A stretch of DNA of 5,459 nt from NCBI GenBank assembly GCA_050945815.1, contig JBMNTQ010000138.1:1-5459 (forward strand), given 5' to 3'. The first letter of the stretch is position 1; every line of letters starts with the position of its first letter. A program made the translations under genes and the position numbers. The notes beneath the pieces were generated by a model. It searched no databases, was not told the origin of the DNA, and saw only the letters and a list, made by a program, of their open reading frames with translations. Below, in pieces: positions 1-5,459 of the stretch. This DNA comes from JBMNTQ01 sp050945815 (GTDB lineage: Bacteria; Bacillota; Clostridia; Christensenellales; JBMNTQ01).

Positions 1-140
1 GTCTTCCCTCGAAAGCCTTTCCCCAGCTTGGAAAAAGCAGCTTTATTTGAGTCGATTACAGTAATGCTATGCCCTGCTTTGCTCAATGCCAAGGCAAGCC
101 CTGCACCATTGCGTCCACAGCCTACAATAATAACCTTCAT
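1..140 (-). CDS. TrkA-like NAD-binding potassium transport protein, N-terminal part (cut by window edge)
   Basis: The visible 46 codons, read leftwards from the ATG at 140-138, encode the start of a Rossmann fold. They show a hydrophobic beta strand (KVIIV), a GxGxxG dinucleotide loop (G7, G9, G12), a helix, and a second strand ending in the acidic residue D30 of the VID motif, which in this family contacts the NAD ribose. This matches the RCK/TrkA-N domain. Such proteins sit on the cytoplasmic face of Trk/Ktr potassium uptake channels and gate them in response to nucleotides. The gene starts one base after the ATPase stop codon, so the two are almost certainly co-transcribed. Its possible ribosome site (AAGGA, about 12 nt upstream) lies inside the end of the ATPase gene. 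Whether the full protein is a one-RCK (KtrA-like) or two-RCK (TrkA-like) form cannot be seen. A trkH/ktrB-type channel gene would be expected further left, but this is an inference. Confidence 0.85.
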   Translation of the reverse strand, partial: MKVIIVGCGRNGAGLALALSKAGHSITVIDSNKAAFSKLGKGFRGK

Positions 141-141
141 G

Positions 142-2988
142 TTATAGCACCGTCCTTTCAGCAACTATTTTATTCGTCTCTTTTCGGCCCCATCTTCGAA
201 CAACCCATTTTCGGGCTTCATCTGCAAGCAGCATAGCAGGAGGAATGATAATCAGAAAGACCCACTCCCGCCAGCCTAACGGTGCTGTATGAAACAAGTC
301 ATTCAGGAACGGAACCGGAAGATACACAAGCACTGCCAACAAGGCAAGCTCCACGGCAATCCCGATTAAAATCAGTTTGTTCGTAAACAGCCCAACTCTG
401 GAAACAGAAATCCGTTCTGTGCGACAGCCAAATACAGCACCAACCTGTGCCATTACAATAGCCGCAAAGGTCATGGTGGTTGCCATCTTATAGACCATTC
501 CCGAAGAAGCCAGCGGATGTTGTGGCCAGCCATAAAGGACGTTTAAAAGGAAATATGCCGCCGTGCCAAAGGCTGCTTCCAAAAGCCCGTACCAGCAGAA
601 TGCTTTGAGAATAAGCGGACGGCTGAGCAAGGGTTCCTTCTGGGAACGGGGCGGAATATCCATAATTCCCATTTCAGGTTTCTCCACCCCCAACCCCATC
701 GCAGGAACCATGTCCGTCCCAAGGTCGATGGCAAGCACCTGCATGATCGTGAGAGGCAGCGGAATCGTACCCCGGGAAAACAGATACAGCACCATGGGGA
801 CAGCGGCAGCCATATTGCTGTTAAAAATATAAAGAACAAACTTTCGGATATTGTTGTATACTGCACGCCCTTCTTCAATGGCATTGACAATGGATGCAAA
901 GTTGTCGTCTGTCAGAATCATATCAGCCGCTTCCTTGGCAACATCTGTCCCGGATATACCCATGGCAACGCCAATATCAGCCTTCCTCAAAGCAGGCGAA
1001 TCATTCACGCCATCGCCAGTCACCGCAACGATGTGCTTCATTTCCTGAAGTGCGCTGACAACCTGCAATTTTTGTTCAGGCGCAACACGGGCAAAGATAA
1101 CTTCCTGCGTCAATGCCTGTTTCAGTTCCTGGGAGCTCATTTTTTCCAGCTCAATGCCTGTAACAATTCGAGGATGCCCTCCCTTAATGATGCCAATCCG
1201 ACGAGCAATGCTTTCTGCGGTCAACCCATAGTCGCCGGTAATCATAATAATTCGAATGCCCGCATTTCGGCATTTTATTACAGCTTTTGCCACCTCGACC
1301 CGAGGCGGATCGACCATAGCAATCAGCCCTAAAAATATAAGGTTTTGTTCAATCAACTCGGGGGTATATTCCCCAAGGCTTGATGGAACCTTGTCATCAG
1401 GCGTGATATTGCGCATAGCAATAGCCAAAACACGCAGCCCGTTTCTGGCATATTCATCATTAACGGCCATAATGTTCGCGCGGTCCTGATCCGTCATATC
1501 GACAACGCTCCCGTTTCTTTTCTGCTGGGTGCAAAGCTCCATCACTTCCTTAGGTGCGCCTTTTACATAGGCAATCCGCGTCCGTCCGCTTCCCTGATGA
1601 ATCGTACTCATCCGTTTGCGGCCTGAATCAAAAGGAAGCTCACGCAGGCGGGGCGTGTTGGCGCGCAACGCATCCAAATCAAGCCCATGCTTTCCGGCAA
1701 GAACAATCAACGCCGCTTCTGTCGGATCCCCCAGAACTGTAAATTTGCAAGAATCCCCATTCGGCGGCAGCAGCCGGGCATTACAGCACAAACCAGCAGC
1801 CATAAGAAGCTCCGACAGGTCAGAATTCTCTTGCGAAACCCGTACTGCGTCCAGCAAAATCTCGCCGTCTTTCGCGTCATACCCCACACCAGAGACATCC
1901 ATATAAACGCCGTTCATCCAAAGGTTGCTAACCGTCATTTCATTCTGGGTTAACGTCCCCGTCTTATCGGTACAGATAACAGTGGTACAACCCAGTGTTT
2001 CCACAGCAGAAAGACGCTTAATGAGTGCGTTGCGTTTTGCCATCCGCTGTACGCCCATAGCCAGTGATAATGTGACTGTAGGCAAAAGCCCCTCAGGAAT
2101 AAACGCAACAATCATACCTAGAGCAAAGATAAATGCGGCAACAGGCTGCGTATCTGCCAAGAAAACAGCAAGAAAAAAGAAGACAACTCCTATGCTAACG
2201 GCAATAACAGACACTTTTTTTGTCAGCCTGCCCATTTCCTTCTGAAGGGGGCTGCTCTCTTCTTTTAAGCTTTGCGTCAGGTTTGCAATTTTCCCAAACT
2301 CTGTAGACATTCCGGTAGCATACACAACCGCTCTCCCTGTTCCGGCTGCCACCGCTGTTCCGGCAAAAACCAGGTTCGGCTGTTCAGCCCGGCTCAAGTC
2401 ATCACGCAACACACTGTCATGGCTTTTATGGACAGAATGAGATTCACCAGTCAAAGTAGACTGGTCTACCCGAATATCGTTGTCGTCTACCAGGCGCGCG
2501 TCGGCTGATATTCTATCGCCTTCAGAAAGAAAAATCACATCGCCCAAAACCAGGTTCTCCGCCAGAAGTTGCTGTTCCTGCCCATCGCGAAGAACACGAA
2601 CATGATCAGGCAGCATCTTTTTAAGCGCCTCGGTAGCTTTCCCTGCCCGAAATTCCTGCCAAAAGCTAAAGGTACCATTGATCACGTTTACCATCCAAAT
2701 AGCAATGGCAAGCTCGGGAATTTGCGCAATCAGAGCAACAATGCCTGCTCCCCACAAAAGGATTGCCATCAAATGTGTGAAGTTGGAAAAAAACTTAACC
2801 AGTAAAGGGGTGCCCTTCTTCTCTGCCAATCCATTCTTTCCGTATTGCTTAAGCCTTATTTCCGCCTCAGAGCTTGACAATCCATTTATATTGCTGCCTA
2901 AAGCCTTATAAACCTCTTCAGGAGGCAGCTTTTGGATCGTCGTACTAACCTCTTCTTGAAGAGGCCGTATGCTTTTACCATTCATCAC
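142..2988 (-). CDS. Cation-translocating P-type ATPase, type II, Na+/K+-ATPase-like (IIC) branch
   Basis: A full-length 948-residue P-type pump that moves cations across the cytoplasmic membrane using ATP. Visible order: cation-ATPase N-terminal domain (about 20-90), M1-M2, actuator domain with TGES (180-183), M3-M4 with the PEGLLPT ion-site motif (299-305), phosphorylation loop CTDKTGT with acceptor D341, nucleotide domain with FDSGRKRMS (453-461) and KGAP (476-479), hinge TGD (584-586) and TGDGVND (657-663), then M5-M10 (about 714-924). The M6 sequence IDLGTDMVPA (754-763), with D755 and D759, is typical of Na+/K+- and H+/K+-ATPases and argues against a Ca2+, Mg2+ or heavy-metal pump. At the M5 position where animal Na+/K+ pumps carry a glutamate (SNIPE), this protein reads SNMAA, with A728. 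The transported ion is not proven; Na+ or K+ is favoured by similarity and by the adjoining trkA-like gene. The first codon is GTG at 2988, directly followed by ATG at 2985; either could be the start, as the ribosome site (GTGGA) is weak. It lies downstream of the TPR gene and may also have its own promoter at 3144-3172. Confidence 0.9.
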   Translation of the reverse strand: MMNGKSIRPLQEEVSTTIQKLPPEEVYKALGSNINGLSSSEAEIRLKQYGKNGLAEKKGTPLLVKFFSNFTHLMAILLWGAGIVALIAQIPELAIAIWMVNVINGTFSFWQEFRAGKATEALKKMLPDHVRVLRDGQEQQLLAENLVLGDVIFLSEGDRISADARLVDDNDIRVDQSTLTGESHSVHKSHDSVLRDDLSRAEQPNLVFAGTAVAAGTGRAVVYATGMSTEFGKIANLTQSLKEESSPLQKEMGRLTKKVSVIAVSIGVVFFFLAVFLADTQPVAAFIFALGMIVAFIPEGLLPTVTLSLAMGVQRMAKRNALIKRLSAVETLGCTTVICTDKTGTLTQNEMTVSNLWMNGVYMDVSGVGYDAKDGEILLDAVRVSQENSDLSELLMAAGLCCNARLLPPNGDSCKFTVLGDPTEAALIVLAGKHGLDLDALRANTPRLRELPFDSGRKRMSTIHQGSGRTRIAYVKGAPKEVMELCTQQKRNGSVVDMTDQDRANIMAVNDEYARNGLRVLAIAMRNITPDDKVPSSLGEYTPELIEQNLIFLGLIAMVDPPRVEVAKAVIKCRNAGIRIIMITGDYGLTAESIARRIGIIKGGHPRIVTGIELEKMSSQELKQALTQEVIFARVAPEQKLQVVSALQEMKHIVAVTGDGVNDSPALRKADIGVAMGISGTDVAKEAADMILTDDNFASIVNAIEEGRAVYNNIRKFVLYIFNSNMAAAVPMVLYLFSRGTIPLPLTIMQVLAIDLGTDMVPAMGLGVEKPEMGIMDIPPRSQKEPLLSRPLILKAFCWYGLLEAAFGTAAYFLLNVLYGWPQHPLASSGMVYKMATTMTFAAIVMAQVGAVFGCRTERISVSRVGLFTNKLILIGIAVELALLAVLVYLPVPFLNDLFHTAPLGWREWVFLIIIPPAMLLADEARKWVVRRWGRKETNKIVAERTVL

Positions 2989-3095
2989 AATAATCGTTCC
3001 ACTTTCTTTGTTTTGTACAGCCTCTCATCCGGCCGTTCAATCTTCCGAAATAAATTCCATATCCAGTGTAGTGTTCTCTTACCTTTTAAAACTAT

Positions 3096-3112
3096 GCGCA
3101 CGCTCTGCGCGC
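3096..3112 (-). other. GC-rich hairpin in the ATPase leader (attenuator or weak terminator?)
   Basis: On the minus strand GCGCGC (3112-3107) can pair with GTGCGC (3101-3096) around a 5-nt loop, giving six pairs including one G-U. It is followed within a few bases by TTTT then AAAA. It lies between the TPR stop and the ATPase start, about 25 nt downstream of the expected start point of the internal promoter. The T-run is short and interrupted, so this is at best a weak terminator or attenuator. Confidence 0.3.
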
Positions 3113-3143
3113 CCCATCGCGATGTTGTCGTAACAGGTTTTGC

Positions 3144-3172
3144 ATTATAAGGGCTTGTCTTTTTTAAGGCAA
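3144..3172 (-). promoter_or_regulatory. Sigma-A-type promoter for the ATPase-trkA pair
   Basis: Read on the minus strand: TTGCCT at 3172-3167 (4 of 6 matches to TTGACA), exactly 17 nt, then a perfect TATAAT at 3149-3144. The element overlaps the last codons and stop codon of the TPR gene. Transcription would begin near 3137 and leave a leader of about 150 nt before the ATPase start. The perfect -10 and ideal spacing support a real promoter, but part of the sequence is constrained by coding, so chance cannot be excluded. Confidence 0.55.
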
Positions 3173-3483
3173 TCCTGCTCGTCAAAGGCACAAGGCCCAC
3201 CGTTTAAAAAGCTTCCATATCGGCTAAGGTTGACACGACATGGCAAATAGGTTGGGTCTAAAGCCCATGCCGCTCTAAAATGTTTCATCGCTGCCAAACG
3301 ATTCTCTTGCTTCTCCAATACAATGCCCATTAAATTATGCGGATCTGGGGCGTGCGGATAGTCGCGCATCGCTTCCCGAATCAAACGAGTACATTCTTCA
3401 TAATTTCTGTCTTTAACAAGCGCTCGAACCTTCCCGCACAGCTGCGACAACTCAAAATAACCGTCAAGCTTTTCATCCTCCAT
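3145..3483 (-). CDS. Small tetratricopeptide-repeat (TPR) protein
   Basis: A 112-residue soluble protein with no signal peptide or membrane segment. Two helix-turn-helix TPR-like units can be seen at about residues 11-44 and 45-78, the second with the typical G-x3-ALDP pattern (LMGIVLEKQ...FRAAWALDP). A short polar tail follows, with two cysteines (C98, C105) and a lysine-rich end. TPR units mediate protein-protein contacts, so it probably binds a partner; which one is unknown. I chose the ATG at 3483-3481 because a near-ideal ribosome site (GGAGGTG, 3496-3490) lies 6 nt upstream. An in-frame GTG at 3492 would start inside that site and is unlikely. It is the first gene of the minus-strand unit, directly downstream of the response-regulator-type repeats and 156 bp before the ATPase. 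Its position between sensor and pump suggests an accessory or regulatory role, but that is inference. Confidence 0.85.
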   Translation of the reverse strand: MEDEKLDGYFELSQLCGKVRALVKDRNYEECTRLIREAMRDYPHAPDPHNLMGIVLEKQENRLAAMKHFRAAWALDPTYLPCRVNLSRYGSFLNGGPCAFDEQDCLKKDKPL

Positions 3484-3489
3484 ATCCTC

Positions 3490-3496
3490 CACCTCC
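3490..3496 (-). promoter_or_regulatory. Ribosome binding site of the TPR gene, decides the start codon
   Basis: The minus strand reads GGAGGTG, a near-perfect complement of the 16S rRNA 3' end, 6 nt before the ATG at 3483. This rules in that ATG over the upstream in-frame GTG at 3492. Confidence 0.8.
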
Positions 3497-3512
3497 CTCT
3501 AGCCAAGAATTT

Positions 3513-3529
3513 TATAGAACAATTCTATA
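3513..3529. repeat. Perfect 7-3-7 inverted repeat (possible operator) over the TPR promoter region
   Basis: TATAGAA, spacer CAA, TTCTATA: both arms match at all seven positions. It lies 30 bp upstream of the TPR start codon. Two -10-like sequences on the minus strand, TATAGA (3529-3524) and TATAAA (3516-3511), fall in or across its arms. If either is the true -10, a protein bound to the palindrome would affect initiation directly. It could instead be a by-product of two AT-rich promoter-like boxes. Confidence 0.4.
3524..3529 (-). promoter_or_regulatory. Candidate -10 box of the TPR-ATPase-trkA operon (activator-dependent type)
   Basis: TATAGA on the minus strand (4 of 6 matches to TATAAT) sits 8 nt downstream of the nearest GTGAGA-type repeat, and no recognisable -35 is present at the proper distance. 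In PhoB/OmpR-activated promoters the activator sites commonly replace the -35, which fits this layout. TATAAA at 3516-3511 is an alternative. No single -10 can be fixed from sequence alone. Confidence 0.35.
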
Positions 3530-3537
3530 CAAAAGGC

Positions 3538-3586
3538 CGTGAGAACCGTGTGAGAGATGCCCTGTCCGCGTGAGGATGGTGTGAGA
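3538..3586. promoter_or_regulatory. Double tandem repeat, probable binding sites for an OmpR/KdpE-family response regulator
   Basis: An 18-bp sequence occurs twice, at 3538-3555 and 3569-3586 (plus strand CGTGAGAACCGTGTGAGA and CGTGAGGATGGTGTGAGA, 15 of 18 identical), 31 bp apart, close to three helical turns. Each copy contains two GTGAG(A/G) half-sites: 3539 and 3550 in the first, 3570 and 3581 in the second, both 11 bp apart. Direct half-sites with 11-bp spacing are the known pattern for winged-helix response regulators of the OmpR/PhoB family, and the start of such a regulator gene is encoded at the right edge. The array lies upstream of the minus-strand operon, making that operon the likely target. 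The adjacent kinase promoter begins 55 bp away and could also be affected. Confidence 0.6.
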
Positions 3587-3621
3587 AAAGCCATCCGCAA
3601 AACTGCGCGGATAGCTTTTCT
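3584..3621. terminator. Strong hairpin with bidirectional terminator-like form
   Basis: AGAAAAGC (3584-3591) pairs with GCTTTTCT (3614-3621), and inside it ATCCGC (3593-3598) pairs with GCGGAT (3607-3612). This gives 14 pairs with one C-A mismatch and an 8-nt loop. The A-run on the left and T-run on the right give a terminator-like shape on both strands. It lies between the two predicted divergent start points, where neither main transcript would normally pass. It may end upstream read-through or antisense transcripts, or be an attenuator for a minus-strand transcript starting further upstream. Its left end overlaps the last repeat by three bases. Confidence 0.5.
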
Positions 3622-3640
3622 TCAATTCCCTAATAACGCA

Positions 3641-3669
3641 TTGTATCTTCTCAGATTCAGAAGTATAAT
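3641..3669 (+). promoter_or_regulatory. Sigma-A-type promoter for the kinase-response regulator operon
   Basis: TTGTAT at 3641-3646 (3 of 6 matches), 17-nt spacer, then a perfect TATAAT at 3664-3669. Transcription would start near 3676, leaving a leader of about 180 nt before the kinase ATG at 3855. A perfect -10 with ideal spacing outside any coding region makes this a good candidate despite the weak -35. Confidence 0.65.
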
Positions 3670-3675
3670 AGCTTA

Positions 3676-3854
3676 ACATAACTTGAGAATAGAGGCAGCT
3701 GCTACAGGCAGGAAAAGGCTGGCAACGGCTGCTAAACCAACCGTATCCCAGGACTGTTAATGGCAGCGCAAAGTTACTTTCTAAAGAAGCTGCACCATTA
3801 AAAGGCCGGGAACGGCCCAACAGAAAGAAAATCAATCTCCAAGAGGAAAGCAAC
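3676..3854 (+). other. Long untranslated leader of the sensor kinase operon, possibly structured
   Basis: No gene is seen here. TAACTT (3679-3684) can pair with AAGTTA (3771-3776), closing a region of about 100 nt rich in GGCAGC/GCTGC segments that can form local stems such as GCAGC (3695-3699) with GCTGC (3728-3732). Downstream, GGCCG (3804-3808) and CGGCC (3813-3817) form a tight hairpin with a GGAA tetraloop. I could not match it to the conserved cores I know for c-di-AMP (ydaO), M-box, lysine, TPP, SAM, cobalamin or c-di-GMP riboswitches. The leader ends in AGAGGA, the likely kinase ribosome site, 8 nt before the ATG. Confidence 0.3.
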
Positions 3855-5375
3855 ATGATACAATCTCCTAAAATCAAAGAAACCCTTATTCGCATGGCTA
3901 TTGTGCTTGGAATATTATGCGCTGCGTCTGCCATTGGTTTTTTACTGCGCAGCTTCAATCTTCCCGAAACCAATGTTGCAATTGTTTATATGCTGGCCGT
4001 TCTACTCACAACTCTGCTTGTGCCCGGATACATTTTTGGTTTTATAACTTCGGTCGCATCGGCGTTTGCATTTAATTATCTGTTCACCGAACCATATTTT
4101 ACCTTCACCGCCAATGCTTCCAGCTACATTATTACATTCATTATTATGACCATCACGGCTTTTACCTCAAGTTCTTTAGCATCCCATGCAAAGATCAGTG
4201 CGCGACAAGCGCGCGAACGTGAAATGGAAACAAAAGCCCTCTATACCCTAACAAGTCATCTGACCGATCCAGCAGATATGCATGGTCTTGCCGCCATTGC
4301 CGTAGCAACCATCAGCGACATAATCTGCGATAACGTTGCATGCCTGTGCTTCGATGAGAATGGCGCACCGGAAAAAACGTTCATCCAGCAACTCTCAAAA
4401 AACAACCAAATAAAACGTGAAACAGACAACCCGGAAGCGATCCTGCACCGTCTTGAGCATTCAAAAACAGAAAGCGTACTCGGTCCTGAATTCCAGGATT
4501 GGCCTATCTACGGACAAGACTCTACATTAGGCCTCCTTAGAATTCCCATCGGTCAAGCGCAATCATTAGGCAAATCCCAAACGCATTTATTACGCTCCAT
4601 GATAGAAAGCGTAGCCCTGGCCATGGACCGCTTTCGTTCTGTACAAGAACGAATACGAGCCAGGGAAGAAATCCAGCAGGAGCGCTACAGGAGCAATCTG
4701 CTCCGTTCCATCTCCCACGATCTGCGCACCCCTCTTTCAGGAATACTGGGTGCAACCGAACGTCTTACAAATATGACAAACAAAGAAGACCGGCAGTATG
4801 AGATTGTAAAGGGCATTGAAAATGATGCACAATGGCTCTACTCGCTGGTAGAGAATGTGTTGAGCCTTACCCGCCTGCAAGATGGAAAGCTTCTACTCAA
4901 CAAACAGCTTGAAGCAGCCGAAGAAATACTTGGGGGCGCTGTAGGCTATCTGTCCCGCCGATATCCGGAATATGATATCGAAGCAAAAGCCCCCGACGAG
5001 CTGCTTCTGGTCCCCATGGACGCCAAGCTGATTAATCAAGTGCTTATAAACATGATTGAAAACGCTGTAAAGTACACGCCTTCCCCAGGAGAAATCAGCC
5101 TTTCCGTCCGGCGTGATGAGGAATTGAATCAAGCTGTTTTTACCATCCGCGATACCGGGCATGGCATGTCCCCTTCCGATCTCCCTCATATCTTTCAAAT
5201 ATTCTATACCGCACATTCCGGTCATACCGACGCGCGGCTTGGTATAGGGTTGGGCTTGGCAATTTGCGAGTCTATTATTAAAGCCCATGGCGGAACCATT
5301 ATGGCCCAAAATAGAATGGATAGGTCGGGTGCAGAATTTATTTTTACATTACCATTGGAGGAGAACAAAAGATGA
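3855..5375 (+). CDS. KdpD-like membrane sensor histidine kinase (DUF4118-GAF-HisKA-HATPase), short form
   Basis: A 506-residue sensor kinase. Four closely spaced membrane helices (about 12-32, 40-56, 57-76, 88-107) form a KdpD-type DUF4118 domain. A linker helix and a probable GAF domain (about 128-258) follow, then the dimerisation domain with the H-box SISHDLRTP (phosphorylated H288) and an ATPase domain with N-box residues N399 and N403, G1 box DTGHGM (433-438), F box around 446-451 and G2 box GIGLGLAI (463-470). All catalytic motifs are intact. The segment VENVLSLTRLQDGK (332-345) is typical of the KdpD family, which responds to potassium limitation and ionic strength. Compared with E. 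coli KdpD (about 894 residues) the cytoplasmic N-terminal KdpD (Walker-type) and Usp domains are absent; membrane helix 1 begins at about residue 12 and a good ribosome site precedes the ATG, so this is not a mis-called start. It overlaps the next gene by ATGA, indicating translational coupling. The signal sensed is inferred from family and neighbours. Confidence 0.9.
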   Translation: MIQSPKIKETLIRMAIVLGILCAASAIGFLLRSFNLPETNVAIVYMLAVLLTTLLVPGYIFGFITSVASAFAFNYLFTEPYFTFTANASSYIITFIIMTITAFTSSSLASHAKISARQAREREMETKALYTLTSHLTDPADMHGLAAIAVATISDIICDNVACLCFDENGAPEKTFIQQLSKNNQIKRETDNPEAILHRLEHSKTESVLGPEFQDWPIYGQDSTLGLLRIPIGQAQSLGKSQTHLLRSMIESVALAMDRFRSVQERIRAREEIQQERYRSNLLRSISHDLRTPLSGILGATERLTNMTNKEDRQYEIVKGIENDAQWLYSLVENVLSLTRLQDGKLLLNKQLEAAEEILGGAVGYLSRRYPEYDIEAKAPDELLLVPMDAKLINQVLINMIENAVKYTPSPGEISLSVRRDEELNQAVFTIRDTGHGMSPSDLPHIFQIFYTAHSGHTDARLGIGLGLAICESIIKAHGGTIMAQNRMDRSGAEFIFTLPLEENKR

Positions 5376-5459
5376 GTTATAACGAACGTATCCTGGTTGT
5401 TGAAGACGATAAGCAAATACGCAGCTTTATTGGCTATTCCTTAGAGACAGCAGGTTTTC
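5372..5459 (+). CDS. OmpR/KdpE-family response regulator, N-terminal part (cut by window edge)
   Basis: Twenty-nine codons are visible. They encode the first beta strand and helix of a receiver domain: ILVVEDD (7-13), with the acidic Mg2+-pocket residues E11, D12 and D13, followed by KQIRSFIGYSLETAGF. This layout is typical of KdpE and related OmpR-class regulators, although the phosphorylated aspartate and the DNA-binding domain lie beyond the window. The start codon overlaps the kinase stop (ATGA), and GGAGGAG at 5357-5363 is a good ribosome site 8 nt upstream. It is almost certainly the phosphorylation partner of the adjacent kinase. The paired 11-bp repeats at 3538-3586 are its most plausible local target. 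Confidence 0.85.
   Translation, partial: MSYNERILVVEDDKQIRSFIGYSLETAGF

Noticed and set aside
1616..2245. Overlapping plus-strand reading frames opposite the ATPase
   Set aside because: They lie antisense to the intact phosphorylation and actuator domains, lack ribosome sites and are low-complexity in character.
3095..3145. 16-codon minus-strand reading frame whose ATG overlaps the TPR stop codon (TAATG)
   Set aside because: The ATG is part of the -10 box of the internal promoter, so that promoter could not express it, and the sequence has no recognisable peptide features.
2985..3200. 71-codon minus-strand reading frame ending in a GTGA overlap with the ATPase start
   Set aside because: It begins inside the TPR gene in another frame, has no ribosome site, resembles no known family, and its composition (many R, K, T, W) looks like translated non-coding DNA. 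The overlap with the GTG start is tempting as translational coupling but unsupported.
3751..3773. TPP- or lysine-riboswitch-like fragments in the kinase leader (GGACTGTTAATGGCAGCG; ATAGAGGC near 3689)
   Set aside because: Only short fragments resemble these families; the rest of each conserved core is missing, and the downstream gene has no link to thiamine or lysine.
3512..3973. 153-codon minus-strand reading frame across the kinase start and the intergenic region
   Set aside because: It overlaps the well-supported kinase gene, promoter and hairpin, and has no domain-like pattern.
4893..5309. 138-codon minus-strand reading frame inside the kinase
   Set aside because: It lies opposite the catalytic domain, whose motifs are intact; it is an antisense shadow.

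Overview
The window carries five protein-coding regions in two divergent transcription units separated by about 370 bp of regulatory DNA. Near-consensus sigma-A-type promoters, strong purine-rich Shine-Dalgarno sites and moderate GC content suggest a Bacillota bacterium (Clostridia or Negativicutes type). That placement is an inference, and I cannot name a genus.

Minus-strand unit, read from about 3520 down to 1: (i) a small two-TPR cytosolic protein; (ii) a 948-residue P-type ATPase whose M4 and M6 segments resemble the Na+/K+- and H+/K+-ATPase branch (type IIC) more than Ca2+ or heavy-metal pumps; (iii) the first 46 codons of a TrkA-like NAD-binding potassium-transport regulator, starting one base after the ATPase stop codon and cut by the window edge. 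A second near-consensus promoter lies at the end of the TPR gene, so the ATPase-trkA pair may also be transcribed separately.

Plus-strand unit, 3641 to the right edge: a promoter, a leader of about 180 nt, a 506-residue membrane sensor histidine kinase with the four-helix DUF4118 domain of KdpD (but without KdpD's N-terminal KdpD and Usp domains), and the start of an overlapping OmpR/KdpE-type response regulator cut by the right edge.

The divergent intergenic region is the most informative non-coding part. It contains an 18-bp sequence present twice (15/18 identical, 31 bp apart). Each copy is itself a direct repeat of GTGAGA-like half-sites 11 bp apart, which is the architecture expected for an OmpR/PhoB-family response regulator. 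The repeats lie just upstream of the minus-strand unit. Next to them are a perfect 7-3-7 inverted repeat and a strong hairpin with terminator-like A and T flanks in both directions.

Working model (inference): a KdpDE-like two-component system senses potassium or ionic stress and controls a divergent operon made of a TPR protein, a Na+/K+-ATPase-like pump and Trk components, instead of the classical kdpFABC operon.
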